A stretch of 64,000 bases of DNA, taken from assembly GCF_024748615.1 (NCBI RefSeq), contig NZ_CP087168.1:5270001-5334000 (forward strand), given 5' to 3'. Under the pieces are notes generated by a model. It saw nothing but the letters and a program-made list of their open reading frames with translations. It was not told where the DNA came from and made no database searches. Made by a program: the position numbers and the translations under genes. This DNA comes from Pseudomonas sp. B21-048 (lineage in GTDB: Bacteria > Pseudomonadota > Gammaproteobacteria > Pseudomonadales > Pseudomonadaceae). The number at the start of each line of letters is the position of its first letter. Positions within the stretch are counted from its first letter, which is position 1. Positions 1 through 8,929 of this stretch are shown here, one piece after another.

Positions 1-1845
1 GGTTTCAGTCGTCGCAGGGGTTTTCGCAGCCGTACTGACCGCTGGTTTCTTCGCTGGCTCAGTCTTTTTCCCCGCCGCCTTGACTGGCGCTTTTTTGGCG
101 TCGGTTTTAGCAGCAGGCTTTTTCACAGGTGCTTTCTTCACCGGCTCGGCCTTCACCGGCACCGCTGGCTTCGGTGCCTCAACCGGCGCAGACACTGGGG
201 CTGGCGCAGGTACCGGGACGGGTGCAGGAGCTACCGGGACCACGGGTTCCACCGCCTTGGCCGGGGTCTTGTCCGCGCCGCCGCCAAACATCCGCGAGAA
301 GAAGCCAGGTTTCGATTCTTGCGCTATCGCTTCAACCTTGGCCGGCTCTGGCTTGTTGGCCGCTTTATCGGAAGAACCACCGAACAGATTGCTGAAGAAG
401 TTGCCTTTCTTCGCCACTGCTGCGCCTGCCGCCGCTGCGGTCGCCGCCGGCACAACCTTCGCCGGTTCAAACGATTTGCCTGCCGCCAGGTCTTCTACCT
501 GACTGGCTGCGCGCTGACCGGTGCGCAATGCGCCTTCCAGAGTGCCAGGGTACAAGGTGTCGGTGTGTTCGCCGGCAAAGGCTACACGTTGCAGCGGACG
601 TTCCCACAAACGCCAGTACTTGCTCATCTGGCCCGGGCCGAAGGCCAGGTAAGCGCCGCCCATCGACGGGTCGGTGCTGTAGCGGCGGATTTCATAACCG
701 GTGAACGAGCCACGCGCCTGCGGATAAAACGCGTGCAGACGAATCAGTACCTGATCGACCATCTGCTTGTCGCCAAAGGCCTGCATCAACCGTGCGTTGT
801 CGCCGGAAATGTTGAGCACCACATTGGCGCCGCCCTTCAAGGCCGGCTCGATCCACAACATGCCCAGACCAGTGTTGCTGTAGATCTCCCCGGACATGCG
901 CGCCTTGCTTTCCCACACAGGCGTCTTGAACTTCAGCATGATCTGGTCACGCCAGCCGTAGTTGGTGCCTTTGATGGCGCCCAGATGCTGGGCATCCAGC
1001 GCCGGGGTCATCTGGATCTTGTTCAGTGCGCGCAATGGCACGGCCAGCACTACGTAGTCCGCCTGATAGCCAACGCTGCCGACCTTGACGGTCACGCCAT
1101 CCTTGTCCTGAGTAATGGCCGAAACCGGGGAGCTGGTCTTGATGGTTTTCAGTTGTTTGACGAACGCCTGGGCCAGCACCTGGCTGCCGCCAGGCAGACG
1201 CGAGGCGCGAAGGTCACGGTCGGCAATGCCACGGTAGACGCGGCTCTGTTGTGCGAAGTACAGCAGCGACAGGCGCGAAGGTTCGTCATAGCGGGTACGA
1301 ATCTGCTGATTCACCAACTGACGCGCAGTGGTCGGCAGATTCAGACGATCGAGCCAGTTGGACACGTTGATCTGGTCCAGGGCAAACAGCGTGCTGTTGG
1401 CGGCCGGGTTTTGCGGGTCTTCGATCGAACGCGCCAGATCATCCAAAGTCTTTTCGTAGCGTTTCAGCGCTTCGGCAGTGGCTGGCTGTTTAGTCGCCAG
1501 ATCGGCGGCGGTGAAGTATTCACCATCGATCAGATAGCCTGGGGTGCGTACGAATTCAGGGGCTGGCGTGGTGGTCAGCTTGAACGTCGAGATGTACTTG
1601 TTCAGCACCGGCTGGGTCTTGTCGTTGCCGATCCACTCACTGGTGGCCATGCCGGAGCGACCGCCCAAAGTCGGTTTGGCTTCCAGCAGGGTGACCTGCC
1701 AGCCTTTGTTCTGCAGTTCGTACGCCGCGGTGAGGCCCGAAAGCCCGCCGCCGACCACGATCACCGTTTTATCCTTGGCCAGCGCCGAAACGCTGAACAG
1801 CCCCAACATCACCAGCGCACAGGCGCGCAGCCAACCAGCAGACAT
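1..1845 (-). CDS. Flavin-containing amine oxidase with Lys/Ala/Pro-rich C-terminal tail (3' end outside window)
   Basis: An FAD-dependent amine oxidase, probably exported. The start at 1845 gives a Sec-type signal peptide (MSAGWLRACALVMLGLFSVSALA), then the dinucleotide-binding motif GGGLSGLTAAYEL and the GGRSG motif. The family's C-terminal FAD-contact segment (AFAGEHTDTLYPGTLEGAL) ends near residue 440. Beyond it lies a tail of at least 170 residues that is unusual for the family: two short repeats (FFSNLFGG, about residue 485, and FFSRMFGG, about residue 517) separated by Ala/Lys-rich linkers, then a stretch made almost only of Ala, Lys, Pro, Val and Thr, like a histone-H1-type tail. The reading frame is open to base 1, so the true end is unknown. 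It is divergent from bioA. The substrate cannot be told from sequence. Confidence 0.85.
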   Translation of the reverse strand, partial: MSAGWLRACALVMLGLFSVSALAKDKTVIVVGGGLSGLTAAYELQNKGWQVTLLEAKPTLGGRSGMATSEWIGNDKTQPVLNKYISTFKLTTTPAPEFVRTPGYLIDGEYFTAADLATKQPATAEALKRYEKTLDDLARSIEDPQNPAANSTLFALDQINVSNWLDRLNLPTTARQLVNQQIRTRYDEPSRLSLLYFAQQSRVYRGIADRDLRASRLPGGSQVLAQAFVKQLKTIKTSSPVSAITQDKDGVTVKVGSVGYQADYVVLAVPLRALNKIQMTPALDAQHLGAIKGTNYGWRDQIMLKFKTPVWESKARMSGEIYSNTGLGMLWIEPALKGGANVVLNISGDNARLMQAFGDKQMVDQVLIRLHAFYPQARGSFTGYEIRRYSTDPSMGGAYLAFGPGQMSKYWRLWERPLQRVAFAGEHTDTLYPGTLEGALRTGQRAASQVEDLAAGKSFEPAKVVPAATAAAAGAAVAKKGNFFSNLFGGSSDKAANKPEPAKVEAIAQESKPGFFSRMFGGGADKTPAKAVEPVVPVAPAPVPVPAPAPVSAPVEAPKPAVPVKAEPVKKAPVKKPAAKTDAKKAPVKAAGKKTEPAKKPAVSTAAKTPATTET

Positions 1846-2067
1846 TCAGCGAACTCCGGAAATACACGAGGAAATAGCGGTTTTACGAGTCAGACGACTC
1901 AAAGAACCGCGAAGAATACGTCAGCCATCAAAAGGCCGCCAGCGACGTCTATCCACCTATACAAAGTAGCTCAATCGACACAATGGGTTGTCCCGATGAC
2001 GCGCATTGCATAGGCTTGCGCGATTGTTTGCCCGCGCACCCAGCGAGCCGCCTCGAGGAGACTGAAC

Positions 2068-3474
2068 ATGGGCCTGAATAATCAGTGGATGCAACGCGAT
2101 CTCGCGGTGTTGTGGCATCCCTGCACCCAGATGAAAGACCACGAACAGCTGCCGCTGATCCCGATCAAGCGCGGCGAAGGCGTCTGGCTGGAAGACTTCG
2201 AAGGCAAACGCTATCTCGACGCGGTCAGCTCCTGGTGGGTCAACGTGTTCGGTCACGCCAACCCGCGGATCAACCAGCGCATCAAGGATCAGGTCGATCA
2301 GCTGGAACACGTGATCCTCGCCGGTTTCAGCCATCAGCCGGTGATCGAACTGTCGGAGCGTCTGGTGAAGATGACGCCTGAAGGCCTGACCCGGTGCTTC
2401 TACGCCGATAACGGTTCGTCGTGCATCGAAGTCGCGCTGAAAATGAGCTTTCACTACTGGCTCAACCGCGGCCAGCCGAACAAGAAGCGCTTCGTCACCC
2501 TCACCAACGGTTACCACGGCGAGACCATGGCGGCGATGGCGGTGGGCGACGTGCCGCTGTTCACCGAAACCTACAAAGCCCTGCTGATGGACACCATCAA
2601 GGTGCCGAGCCCCGATTGCTACCTGCGCCCCGAGGGCATGAGCTGGGAAGAACACTCGCGCAATATGTTCGCCGCCATGGAGCAGACGCTGGCCGACAAC
2701 CACGACACCGTGGCCGCCGTGATTCTGGAGCCGCTGATTCAGGGCGCCGGCGGGATGCGCATGTATCACCCGGTGTACCTCAAGTTGCTGCGCGAAGCCT
2801 GTGATCGTTATGGCGTGCACCTGATCCACGATGAAATCGCCGTCGGTTTCGGCCGCACCGGTACGATGTTCGCCTGCGAACAGGCCGGCATCCGCCCGGA
2901 TTTCCTCTGCCTGTCCAAGGCCCTGACCGGCGGTTACCTGCCGTTGGCGGCCTGCCTGACCACCGATGAGGTCTACAGCGCTTTCTACGACGACTACCCG
3001 ACCCTGCGCGCCTTCCTGCATTCACATAGTTACACCGGCAATCCGCTGGCGTGCGCGGCGGCATTGGCGACGCTGGATATCTTCGAAGAAGACAACGTTA
3101 TCGAGAACAATAAGGCCCTGGCCCAACGCATGGCCTCCTCCACCGCGCACCTGGCCGATCACCCGAACGTTGCCGAAGTGCGCCAGACCGGCATGGTCCT
3201 GGCCATCGAGATGGTCAAGGACAAAGCCAGCAAGACTGCTTATCCGTGGCAGGAACGTCGCGGTTTGAAGGTGTTCCAGCATGCGCTGGAGCGTGGTGCT
3301 TTATTGCGGCCGTTGGGCAGCGTGGTGTATTTCCTGCCGCCGTACGTGATTACCCCGGAGCAGATCGATTTTCTGGCCGAAGTGGCCAGTGAAGGCATCG
3401 ACATCGCCACCCGTGACAGCATCAGCGTGGCAGTGCCGAAGGACTTTCATCCGGGCTACCGTGATCCGGGCTGA
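2068..3474 (+). CDS. bioA: Adenosylmethionine-8-amino-7-oxononanoate aminotransferase
   Basis: PLP-dependent class III aminotransferase that makes 7,8-diaminononanoate in biotin synthesis, using S-adenosylmethionine as amino donor. The 468-residue protein shows family features: WHPCTQMKDH near the N-terminus, YADNGSSCIEVALKM, HDEIAVGFGRTG, and the PLP lysine in LSKALTGGYLP (about K284). The start at 2068 has GAGGAG about 9 bases upstream. It stands apart from other biotin genes, as is common in pseudomonads, and is divergent from the amine oxidase. A weak promoter candidate (TTGTCC, 17-bp spacer, TAGGCT) lies near 1988-2016. Length is slightly above the E. coli enzyme; no defect seen. Confidence 0.95.
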   Translation: MGLNNQWMQRDLAVLWHPCTQMKDHEQLPLIPIKRGEGVWLEDFEGKRYLDAVSSWWVNVFGHANPRINQRIKDQVDQLEHVILAGFSHQPVIELSERLVKMTPEGLTRCFYADNGSSCIEVALKMSFHYWLNRGQPNKKRFVTLTNGYHGETMAAMAVGDVPLFTETYKALLMDTIKVPSPDCYLRPEGMSWEEHSRNMFAAMEQTLADNHDTVAAVILEPLIQGAGGMRMYHPVYLKLLREACDRYGVHLIHDEIAVGFGRTGTMFACEQAGIRPDFLCLSKALTGGYLPLAACLTTDEVYSAFYDDYPTLRAFLHSHSYTGNPLACAAALATLDIFEEDNVIENNKALAQRMASSTAHLADHPNVAEVRQTGMVLAIEMVKDKASKTAYPWQERRGLKVFQHALERGALLRPLGSVVYFLPPYVITPEQIDFLAEVASEGIDIATRDSISVAVPKDFHPGYRDPG

Positions 3475-3513
3475 TTGACTTCACCTAAGCTTCAGCGGTG
3501 ACCGGACTACCGT

Positions 3514-3579
3514 CATCGCGGGCAAGCCCGCTCCCACAGGATCGGCGCAAAACCTGTGGGAGCGGGCTTGCCCGCGATG
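3514..3579. repeat. REP pair (BIME-like inverted repeat)
   Basis: Two inverted arms, CATCGCGGGCAAGCCCGCTC at 3514 and its reverse complement ending at 3579, flank a 12-base loop. This is the common pseudomonad REP palindrome and sits between bioA and rsmE, where it may end or stabilise bioA transcripts. Confidence 0.9.
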
Positions 3580-3616
3580 GGGCCGCCAGACTTCCACACT
3601 TTTACAGAGACCATTG

Positions 3617-4336
3617 ATGAGACTGTCCCGCTTCTTTATCGACGCCCCCTTGAGCATCGGCGAACACGAGCTTCCCGAGGCCCAGGCCCATTACATCAGC
3701 CGCGTGCTGCGCATGGCCGAGGGTGATGCGGTGCAATTGTTCGACGGCTCGGGCCATGAGTTTCGCGGCAGGCTGGCGGAAGTCGGCAAGAAGCGCGTCT
3801 CGGTGCGCATCGATGAAAGCTTCGCCGGGCAGGTCGAGTCGTCGCTGGCGGTCCATCTCGGCCAGGGCTTGTCCCGTGGTGAGCGGATGGACTGGGCGAT
3901 TCAGAAAGCCACCGAACTGGGTGTCAGCGAAATCACCCCGATCTTCACCGACCGCTGCGAAGTCCGCCTCAAGGACGAGCGCGCCGACAAACGCCTGATG
4001 CACTGGCGTCAGGTGGCGATCAGCGCTTGCGAGCAGTGTGGGCGCTCATCGGTGCCGGTGATTCATCCGCCGCTGCTGTTGGCCGATTGGCTGAAACAGA
4101 CTGAGGCCGAATTGAAACTGGTGCTGCACCCGGTGGCCGAGCCGCTGGTGAGTCATGCGAAACCGGCGACGCTGGCGTTTTTGATTGGCCCGGAAGGCGG
4201 GTTGTCCGACGCTGAAGTCGAGCAGGCCAAGGCTGGCGGTTTTCAAGCCGCCCGCCTCGGCCCTCGCGTACTGCGCACCGAAACCGCGCCAGTGGTGGCG
4301 TTGGCGGTAGCCCAGCAGTTGTGGGGCGACTTCTAA
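3617..4336 (+). CDS. rsmE: 16S rRNA (uracil-1498-N3)-methyltransferase
   Basis: SPOUT-class enzyme that methylates U1498 of 16S rRNA with SAM. The 239-residue product begins MRLSRFFID and shows the family signatures: an N-terminal PUA-like part, the segment QKATELGVSEITP, and the knot region LIGPEGGLSDAEVE followed by LGPRVLRTETAPVVAL. An in-frame TTG lies one codon earlier, but the ATG at 3617 fits the ribosome binding site (ACAGAGACC) better. It follows bioA as in other pseudomonads. A long palindromic repeat follows directly. Confidence 0.95.
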   Translation: MRLSRFFIDAPLSIGEHELPEAQAHYISRVLRMAEGDAVQLFDGSGHEFRGRLAEVGKKRVSVRIDESFAGQVESSLAVHLGQGLSRGERMDWAIQKATELGVSEITPIFTDRCEVRLKDERADKRLMHWRQVAISACEQCGRSSVPVIHPPLLLADWLKQTEAELKLVLHPVAEPLVSHAKPATLAFLIGPEGGLSDAEVEQAKAGGFQAARLGPRVLRTETAPVVALAVAQQLWGDF

Positions 4337-4342
4337 CCCCAT

Positions 4343-4453
4343 GATCGTTCCCACGCTCTGCGTGGGAATGCAGCCCGGGACGCTCCGCGTCCCATCAAAA
4401 GCCGAACGCGGAGCGTCCGTAGAGGCATTCCCACGCAGAGCGTGGGAACGATC
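4343..4453. repeat. 111-bp palindromic repeat element, copy 1
   Basis: First of six copies in the window. Both ends carry the same 29-base inverted repeat (GATCGTTCCCACGCTCTGCG... outward), each arm itself folding as CCCACGC-TCT-GCGTGGG. The inner part has a second pair of hairpins built from GGACGC and GCGTCC. It lies between the convergent rsmE and the binding-protein gene, 6 bases past the rsmE stop. Confidence 0.92.
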
Positions 4454-4462
4454 TTTCAGGAA

Positions 4463-5365
4463 CTACTGCACCGGATCACTCACCGGCTTTGCAATGATCG
4501 CCTTGAGTTCGCTGGTCATCGGAAACTCAAGGTTCAAACCTTTAGGCGGAATCGGCTGCTGGAACCAGCGGTTGTAGATGCCATTGATTTCCCCTGAGCT
4601 GTACAAATCAGCAAGCGTCGAATTCACCAACTCGAGAAATTGCGGATCGCCCTTGCGCACCATGCAGCTGTAGATTTCCCGCGATTGCTCCTCGCCCACC
4701 ACGACCCACTTATGCGGATCGCGAGCCTTGGCGCGCTCACCGTAGAGCAGCGCGTCATCCATATAAAACGCCGCTGCCCGCCCTGACTGCAGCATCTGGA
4801 ATGCTTCGCCGTGGTCCTTGGCGCTGATCACGAACATATCGATCTTGTGATCGACGTTGTAGCTCTTCAGAAACCGCTCATTGGTGGTGCCGGCGGTGGT
4901 CACGACGTTCTTGCCGCGCAGGTCGGCGAAGCGCTTGATGCCGCTGTCTTTCGCCGTGAGCAGCTGCCCCTTCACGTAGATGAACCCATAGGAAAACGCC
5001 ACTTGCTGCATGCGCTCGGCGGTCACGCCGGTGGAGCCGCATTCAAGGTCGACCGTGCCGTTCTGCACCAGCGGTATGCGTGTTTGCGAGGTCACCAGGT
5101 TGTACTTCACCTGCAGATCCGGCAGCTCGAGTTTTTGCTTGATGCGCTCGACAATCTTGCTCGCCAGATCCACCGAATAACCCATCGGCTGCCCCGTGTG
5201 ATCACCCACGTAAGAGAACGGCACTGACGCGTCGCGATAACCCAGCGTGATGCTCTTGGCATTGGCGACCTTGTTCAGCGTGCCGGTCAGCGGCGCTTCA
5301 TTGGCCTGGACCTGACTGCCGAGCAGCAGGCCGAGGGTGCAGCCGATCAACGTGATTTTTTGCAT
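4463..5365 (-). CDS. Periplasmic amino-acid-binding protein (glutamate/aspartate GltI-like)
   Basis: Solute-binding protein of an amino acid ABC transporter, 300 residues, with a signal peptide (MQKITLIGCTLGLLLGSQVQA). It then has a bilobed SBP_bac_3 fold: SITLGYRDASVPFSY, GYSVDLASKIVERIK, and the two cysteines in DLECGSTGVT and IYSCMVRKGD that are typical of GltI-type proteins. No permease or ATPase gene is next to it, so it must use another transporter's membrane parts or act alone. It is the last gene of a minus-strand unit with a RidA-like protein and a DadA-like dehydrogenase, suggesting it captures an amino acid that those enzymes degrade. The ligand is unknown. Confidence 0.85.
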   Translation of the reverse strand: MQKITLIGCTLGLLLGSQVQANEAPLTGTLNKVANAKSITLGYRDASVPFSYVGDHTGQPMGYSVDLASKIVERIKQKLELPDLQVKYNLVTSQTRIPLVQNGTVDLECGSTGVTAERMQQVAFSYGFIYVKGQLLTAKDSGIKRFADLRGKNVVTTAGTTNERFLKSYNVDHKIDMFVISAKDHGEAFQMLQSGRAAAFYMDDALLYGERAKARDPHKWVVVGEEQSREIYSCMVRKGDPQFLELVNSTLADLYSSGEINGIYNRWFQQPIPPKGLNLEFPMTSELKAIIAKPVSDPVQ

Positions 5366-5393
5366 TGTTATTCTCCGTTGTGGGTAGATCGAA

Positions 5394-5744
5394 TTAACGG
5401 CGGGCGGCGATCACGGTGATTTCCACCAAAACCTCTGGACGGGCCAGTTGCGCCTGCAACGTGGTGCGGGTCGGTGCCATGTCCGGCGACAGCCATTGTG
5501 ACCAGACCTCGTTCATGGCGGCGAAATCGCGGCCAATGTCGCTCAAGTAAATGGTCGCGCTGAGCAAGTGATCCTTGTCGCTGCCAGCCTCGGCCAGCAA
5601 CCCATCGATTTTCGCCAGCACCTCTGCGGTTTGGCCGGCGGCGTCGCAGCTGTCACCCGGTACCTGTCCCGATAGAAACACCAGCTCGCCAAAGGTCACG
5701 GCGCCAGAGAGTCGACTGTTGCTGTTGAAACGCTTGACGCTCAT
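5394..5744 (-). CDS. RidA/YjgF-family enamine/imine deaminase
   Basis: A 116-residue member of the RidA family, which hydrolyses reactive enamine/imine intermediates. Visible features are ELVFLSGQVP, the segment SDKDHLLSATIYLSDI, and PTRTTLQAQLARPEVLVEITVIA, which contains the conserved Arg and Glu of the family. It lies 18 bases downstream of the DadA-like gene and 28 bases upstream of the binding-protein gene on the same strand. The context fits: the dehydrogenase makes an imino acid and this protein would speed its hydrolysis to the keto acid. It is not the housekeeping ridA context. Confidence 0.88.
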   Translation of the reverse strand: MSVKRFNSNSRLSGAVTFGELVFLSGQVPGDSCDAAGQTAEVLAKIDGLLAEAGSDKDHLLSATIYLSDIGRDFAAMNEVWSQWLSPDMAPTRTTLQAQLARPEVLVEITVIAARR

Positions 5745-5762
5745 CGGTTGTTCCTTTTCCAG

Positions 5763-7004
5763 TCAGGCGACGCGGGGTGCGAGGCCCTGCATTTCGATCG
5801 AGGGTGCGCGCCGGGCAATCAACTCACTCAGCAGCCGCGCGCTACCGCAGGCCAACGTAAAACCCAAGGCGCCATGGCCGAGGTTGAGCCAGAGGTTGCG
5901 GTACGTCGTGGCACCAATCAACGGCACGCCGCTGGGAGTCGCCGGGCGCATGCCGGCCCATTCGATGGCGGCGTCGTAATCGCCGGCAATGGGCAGTGTT
6001 TCCTGCGCCTGGCGCTTGATCAGCGCCAGACGCTTGGGATCGAGTGCCGGGTCGAAACCGACAATGTCGACCATCGCCGCTATGCGCAGTTGTGCCCCGA
6101 TCCGGGCGTAAACGATCTTGCGGTTGTAATCGGTGATGCTCAGCTCTGGCGCGCGATGTTCGGCGCGGATCGGCAGGGTCAGGCTATAGCCCTTGAGTGG
6201 ATACAGCGGCAGGCTCATGCCCGGCAACGCCAGCGCCGGACTGCGATGACCGGCAGCGATCACCAATTGCTCAACCGGCAATACCTGCGCGCCCATTTCG
6301 ATGGCCTGTACCGCGCCGTCTCCGTGACGAATGCCGGTAACCGTGCGGCCCAGCAAAAACTCGCAACGCCCCGACGCCTTGAGCCGGGCCACCAGTTGCT
6401 GGCAGAACGCATGGCAATCGGCGACTTCTTCATCGGGCGTGTAGATCGCGCCCACGAACGGCGCCTCGGCGAGTGCCGGCTCCAGCTGAGCGCACTCGGC
6501 CCGGGACAACACCTGTTGCTGTCGCGGATCGGCCAGCCCTTGGCGCGCATGCTCGAAACTCGCCGTTTCACGAAACGTCACCAGTTTGCCGTTGCGCCGC
6601 CAGTCGAAACCGTCGAGGCGGTCTTCGTCGCGCCAGCCTTGCAGCGTGGCCTGGCTCAGCAACGCCAGGCGCAGCAGATGTGCGCCGTTGCGCTGATTCA
6701 CCGAACGACGGCAAGCCGCCAGAAAGGACGCCATCCAGCGCCACTGGGCTGGGTCCAGGCGCGGGCGCAGCTTCAACGGCGAATCACCGCGCAACATCCA
6801 GCCCAGCGCCTGCAACGGTACGCCGGCATCGGCCAGTGGCGCGACATAGCGGTAGGACAACTGGCCGCCGTTGGCGAAACTGGTCTCGCTGGCAAACGAA
6901 TCCCGGGCCTCGATCAGCGTTACGTCGATGCCGTCGCGAACCAGTGCGTAAGCCGTCGTCAGCCCGATGACGCCACCACCGATGATGCAAATCCGCTGAG
7001 CCAT
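5763..7004 (-). CDS. D-amino acid dehydrogenase-like FAD oxidoreductase
   Basis: DAO-family flavoenzyme of 413 residues, similar in layout to DadA (small subunit of D-amino acid dehydrogenase). The N-terminus has the Rossmann motif RICIIGGGVIGLTTAYAL and the DadA-like block SFANGGQLSYRYVAPLADAGVP. The C-terminal FAD region reads EWAGMRPATPSGVPLIG and LNLGHGALGFTLACGSARLL. It is first in a three-gene minus-strand unit (dehydrogenase, RidA-like, binding protein) and is divergent from a LysR regulator across 107 bases. The set looks like uptake and oxidative deamination of one D-amino acid or related amine. It is not accompanied by the alanine racemase of the classical dadAX operon. Confidence 0.85.
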   Translation of the reverse strand: MAQRICIIGGGVIGLTTAYALVRDGIDVTLIEARDSFASETSFANGGQLSYRYVAPLADAGVPLQALGWMLRGDSPLKLRPRLDPAQWRWMASFLAACRRSVNQRNGAHLLRLALLSQATLQGWRDEDRLDGFDWRRNGKLVTFRETASFEHARQGLADPRQQQVLSRAECAQLEPALAEAPFVGAIYTPDEEVADCHAFCQQLVARLKASGRCEFLLGRTVTGIRHGDGAVQAIEMGAQVLPVEQLVIAAGHRSPALALPGMSLPLYPLKGYSLTLPIRAEHRAPELSITDYNRKIVYARIGAQLRIAAMVDIVGFDPALDPKRLALIKRQAQETLPIAGDYDAAIEWAGMRPATPSGVPLIGATTYRNLWLNLGHGALGFTLACGSARLLSELIARRAPSIEMQGLAPRVA

Positions 7005-7111
7005 GTCTGTCCTTAAGCGTTGTTGGAACGTGCTTCAGGTTAGGACCAGGTGACAGCCGTTGAACAATGCATAAAGATGCTTGCCCCATAAACAAAGGTT
7101 ATGGACTTGCC

Positions 7112-8020
7112 ATGCGACTGCGACACATCGAGATTTTTCAGGCCATTCGCCAGACCGGTTCAGTCAGTGGCGCCGCCCAGTTGCTGCACGTGTCGCAGCC
7201 GGCGGTGAGCAAAGTGCTGCAACACGCCGAACAGCAACTGGGCTTTCCATTATTCCTGCGGGTTCGCGGTAAATTGCAGCCGACGCCCGAAGCCCTGGAG
7301 CTTGAGCGCGAAGTCGACAAGGTCACAGAGAGCCTGCAAGGCGTGCGACGTCTGGCCCAGAGCCTGCGTCGCGAGCCGGGCCACAGTGTACGGATCGGCG
7401 CGATCCCGGCGCTGGCCTTGTCGCTGCTGCCGCCGGCGATCAACGAATGGACGCAACGCTACCCGGAAATTGCCTGCGAACTGTCCAGCGCCCACAGCCG
7501 CGAGCTGATGCAGAACCTGTTGATGCGCGAGGTGGATGTCGCCCTGACGCTGCAACTGCCCGATCATCCGGGCCTGAAGGCGCAGGCCTTGGCCTGTGGA
7601 ATGCTGGTGGCGCTGGCGCCGAAGGGCTTTTGGGTCGAGGGCACTCACGGTAAACCGCTGCCGTTGATCGAACTGGCCGGCGCACCGCTGATCGGTCTGT
7701 CCAGCTCCGATCCGCTGGCCGCCAGACTCGACAGCTACCTCGAGGCGGTCGATCCGCCGCCAAAGGTACGCATCGCGGTGCAGACCTATTCGCTGGCGCG
7801 GGCGATGGTTGAATCCGGGGCCGGGCTAGCAGTGATCGACCCGTTCACCGCACTCGGCGCGTCCCCCGCTGCCACGGCGATTCGTCCCTTGGCCCCGGCG
7901 CTACCGATCACCCTGTACGCGGTAACCCGCGCCGACGAACCGCCGCCACACACCTTGAGCGATTTGTTGCAGGTGTTCAGCCGACGGGCACAGGCGCAAT
8001 TGGATCGCTTGATCCCTTAG
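7112..8020 (+). CDS. LysR-family transcriptional regulator
   Basis: A 302-residue LysR-type regulator. The N-terminal helix-turn-helix is clear: MRLRHIEIFQAIRQTGSVSGAAQLLHVSQPAVSKVLQ over the first 40 residues, followed by a periplasmic-binding-like effector domain. An in-frame ATG occurs 15 codons earlier, but the one at 7112 gives the normal family N-terminus. It is divergent from the DadA-like gene, and by the usual LysR rule it should control that three-gene unit. The inducer is unknown. Confidence 0.88.
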   Translation: MRLRHIEIFQAIRQTGSVSGAAQLLHVSQPAVSKVLQHAEQQLGFPLFLRVRGKLQPTPEALELEREVDKVTESLQGVRRLAQSLRREPGHSVRIGAIPALALSLLPPAINEWTQRYPEIACELSSAHSRELMQNLLMREVDVALTLQLPDHPGLKAQALACGMLVALAPKGFWVEGTHGKPLPLIELAGAPLIGLSSSDPLAARLDSYLEAVDPPPKVRIAVQTYSLARAMVESGAGLAVIDPFTALGASPAATAIRPLAPALPITLYAVTRADEPPPHTLSDLLQVFSRRAQAQLDRLIP

Positions 8021-8025
8021 AAGCC

Positions 8026-8643
8026 TCAAATGACATAAAACAGAATCGCCACAAAGTGCAGCAAGCTCCCGGCAATCACAAACAGATGCCAGACCCCGTG
8101 GGCATGGCGCAAACGATGGTCGAGGGCAAAAAAGATAATCCCCACGGTGTACAACACCCCGCCCGACGCCAACCAGGTAAAGCCGACTGGCCCCAGTGCC
8201 GCCAGTAACGGCTTGACCGCCACCAGCACGATCCAGCCCATCACCGCGTAAATCACGATCGACAAAATCCGCGCTTCCGAACGCGGCTTGATTTCTTGCA
8301 GGATGCCGATCAGCGCCAGCCCCCAGACAATCCCGAACAACGTCCAACCCCACGGCCCACGCAGGGTCACCAGGCAGAACGGCGTGTAACTGCCGGCAAT
8401 CAGCAGGTAGATCGAAAAGTGATCGACCTTCTGCATGATCGCTTTCTTGCGCCCGCGCACGCTGTGGTAAACGGTCGAGGCGCTGTAGAGCACCAGCAAG
8501 GTGAACGCGTAAATCGCCACGCTGACGATCTTCCACGGACTGCCGTCCATACTGGCGATCACCAGCAGCCACACGCCCCCGACAAACGCCGCCACCGCCC
8601 CGACCAAATGCGTCCAGGCGTTCAATCTTTCCCCGTGATACAT
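8026..8643 (-). CDS. Hemolysin III / TrhA family membrane protein
   Basis: Seven-helix membrane protein of the Hly-III/PAQR family, 205 residues. The family motifs are present: N-terminal GERLNAWTHLVGAVAAF, SASTVYHSVRG followed by KVDHFSIYLLIAGSYTPF, and C-terminal FFALDHRLRHAHGVWHLFVIAG with the conserved histidines expected to bind zinc. Members affect membrane energetics and lipid homeostasis; a true hemolysin role is doubtful. It converges on the LysR gene with only 5 bases between the stops. Confidence 0.88.
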   Translation of the reverse strand: MYHGERLNAWTHLVGAVAAFVGGVWLLVIASMDGSPWKIVSVAIYAFTLLVLYSASTVYHSVRGRKKAIMQKVDHFSIYLLIAGSYTPFCLVTLRGPWGWTLFGIVWGLALIGILQEIKPRSEARILSIVIYAVMGWIVLVAVKPLLAALGPVGFTWLASGGVLYTVGIIFFALDHRLRHAHGVWHLFVIAGSLLHFVAILFYVI

Positions 8644-8730
8644 GTGTTGCTCACCTCAAAATTCGTTACCGCATCGCGCAAGGCTCAGGCCTCAAGCGTA
8701 AAAGCGCAATGTTTCAGAACACGACACCCC

Positions 8731-8895
8731 CGTAGGAGTTGCCGAAGGCTGCGATCTTTTGATTTTGATTTTCGGCCATGTCGCCTGCATCGCGGGCAAG
8801 TCTCGCTCCAGGTATATGTCGTTCACAGAAACCGCATATCACACCAATCCGTAGGAGCGAGCGGTGCGGCGATCCGACTTGCCCGCGAAGAGGCC
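8731..8895. repeat. REP cluster: one single unit and one inverted pair
   Basis: The gap 8644-8929 holds no gene. At 8731-8765 is a single unit (GTAGGAGTTGCCGAAGGCTG...) of a second pseudomonad repeat type, seen again near 54137. At 8788-8809 and 8851-8895 lie opposite arms of a REP pair (CATCGCGGGCAAGTCTCGCT and the inverted CGACTTGCCCGCGAAG). Confidence 0.8.
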
Positions 8896-8929
8896 AGAAA
8901 TAATCCCCGCAGTTTTCAATGGCGGAGCA

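Noticed and set aside
319..2013. Long open frame on the plus strand (564 codons)
   Set aside because: It lies antisense to the amine oxidase, whose signal peptide and FAD motifs are clear; the plus-strand translation is low-complexity and matches nothing.
4343..4453. The palindromic repeats as CRISPR-like units
   Set aside because: They are dispersed over 60 kb and occur singly, without spacers or cas genes.
5748..7016. Open frame of 422 codons on the plus strand
   Set aside because: Exact antisense shadow of the DadA-like gene, a common effect of GC-rich codon use.
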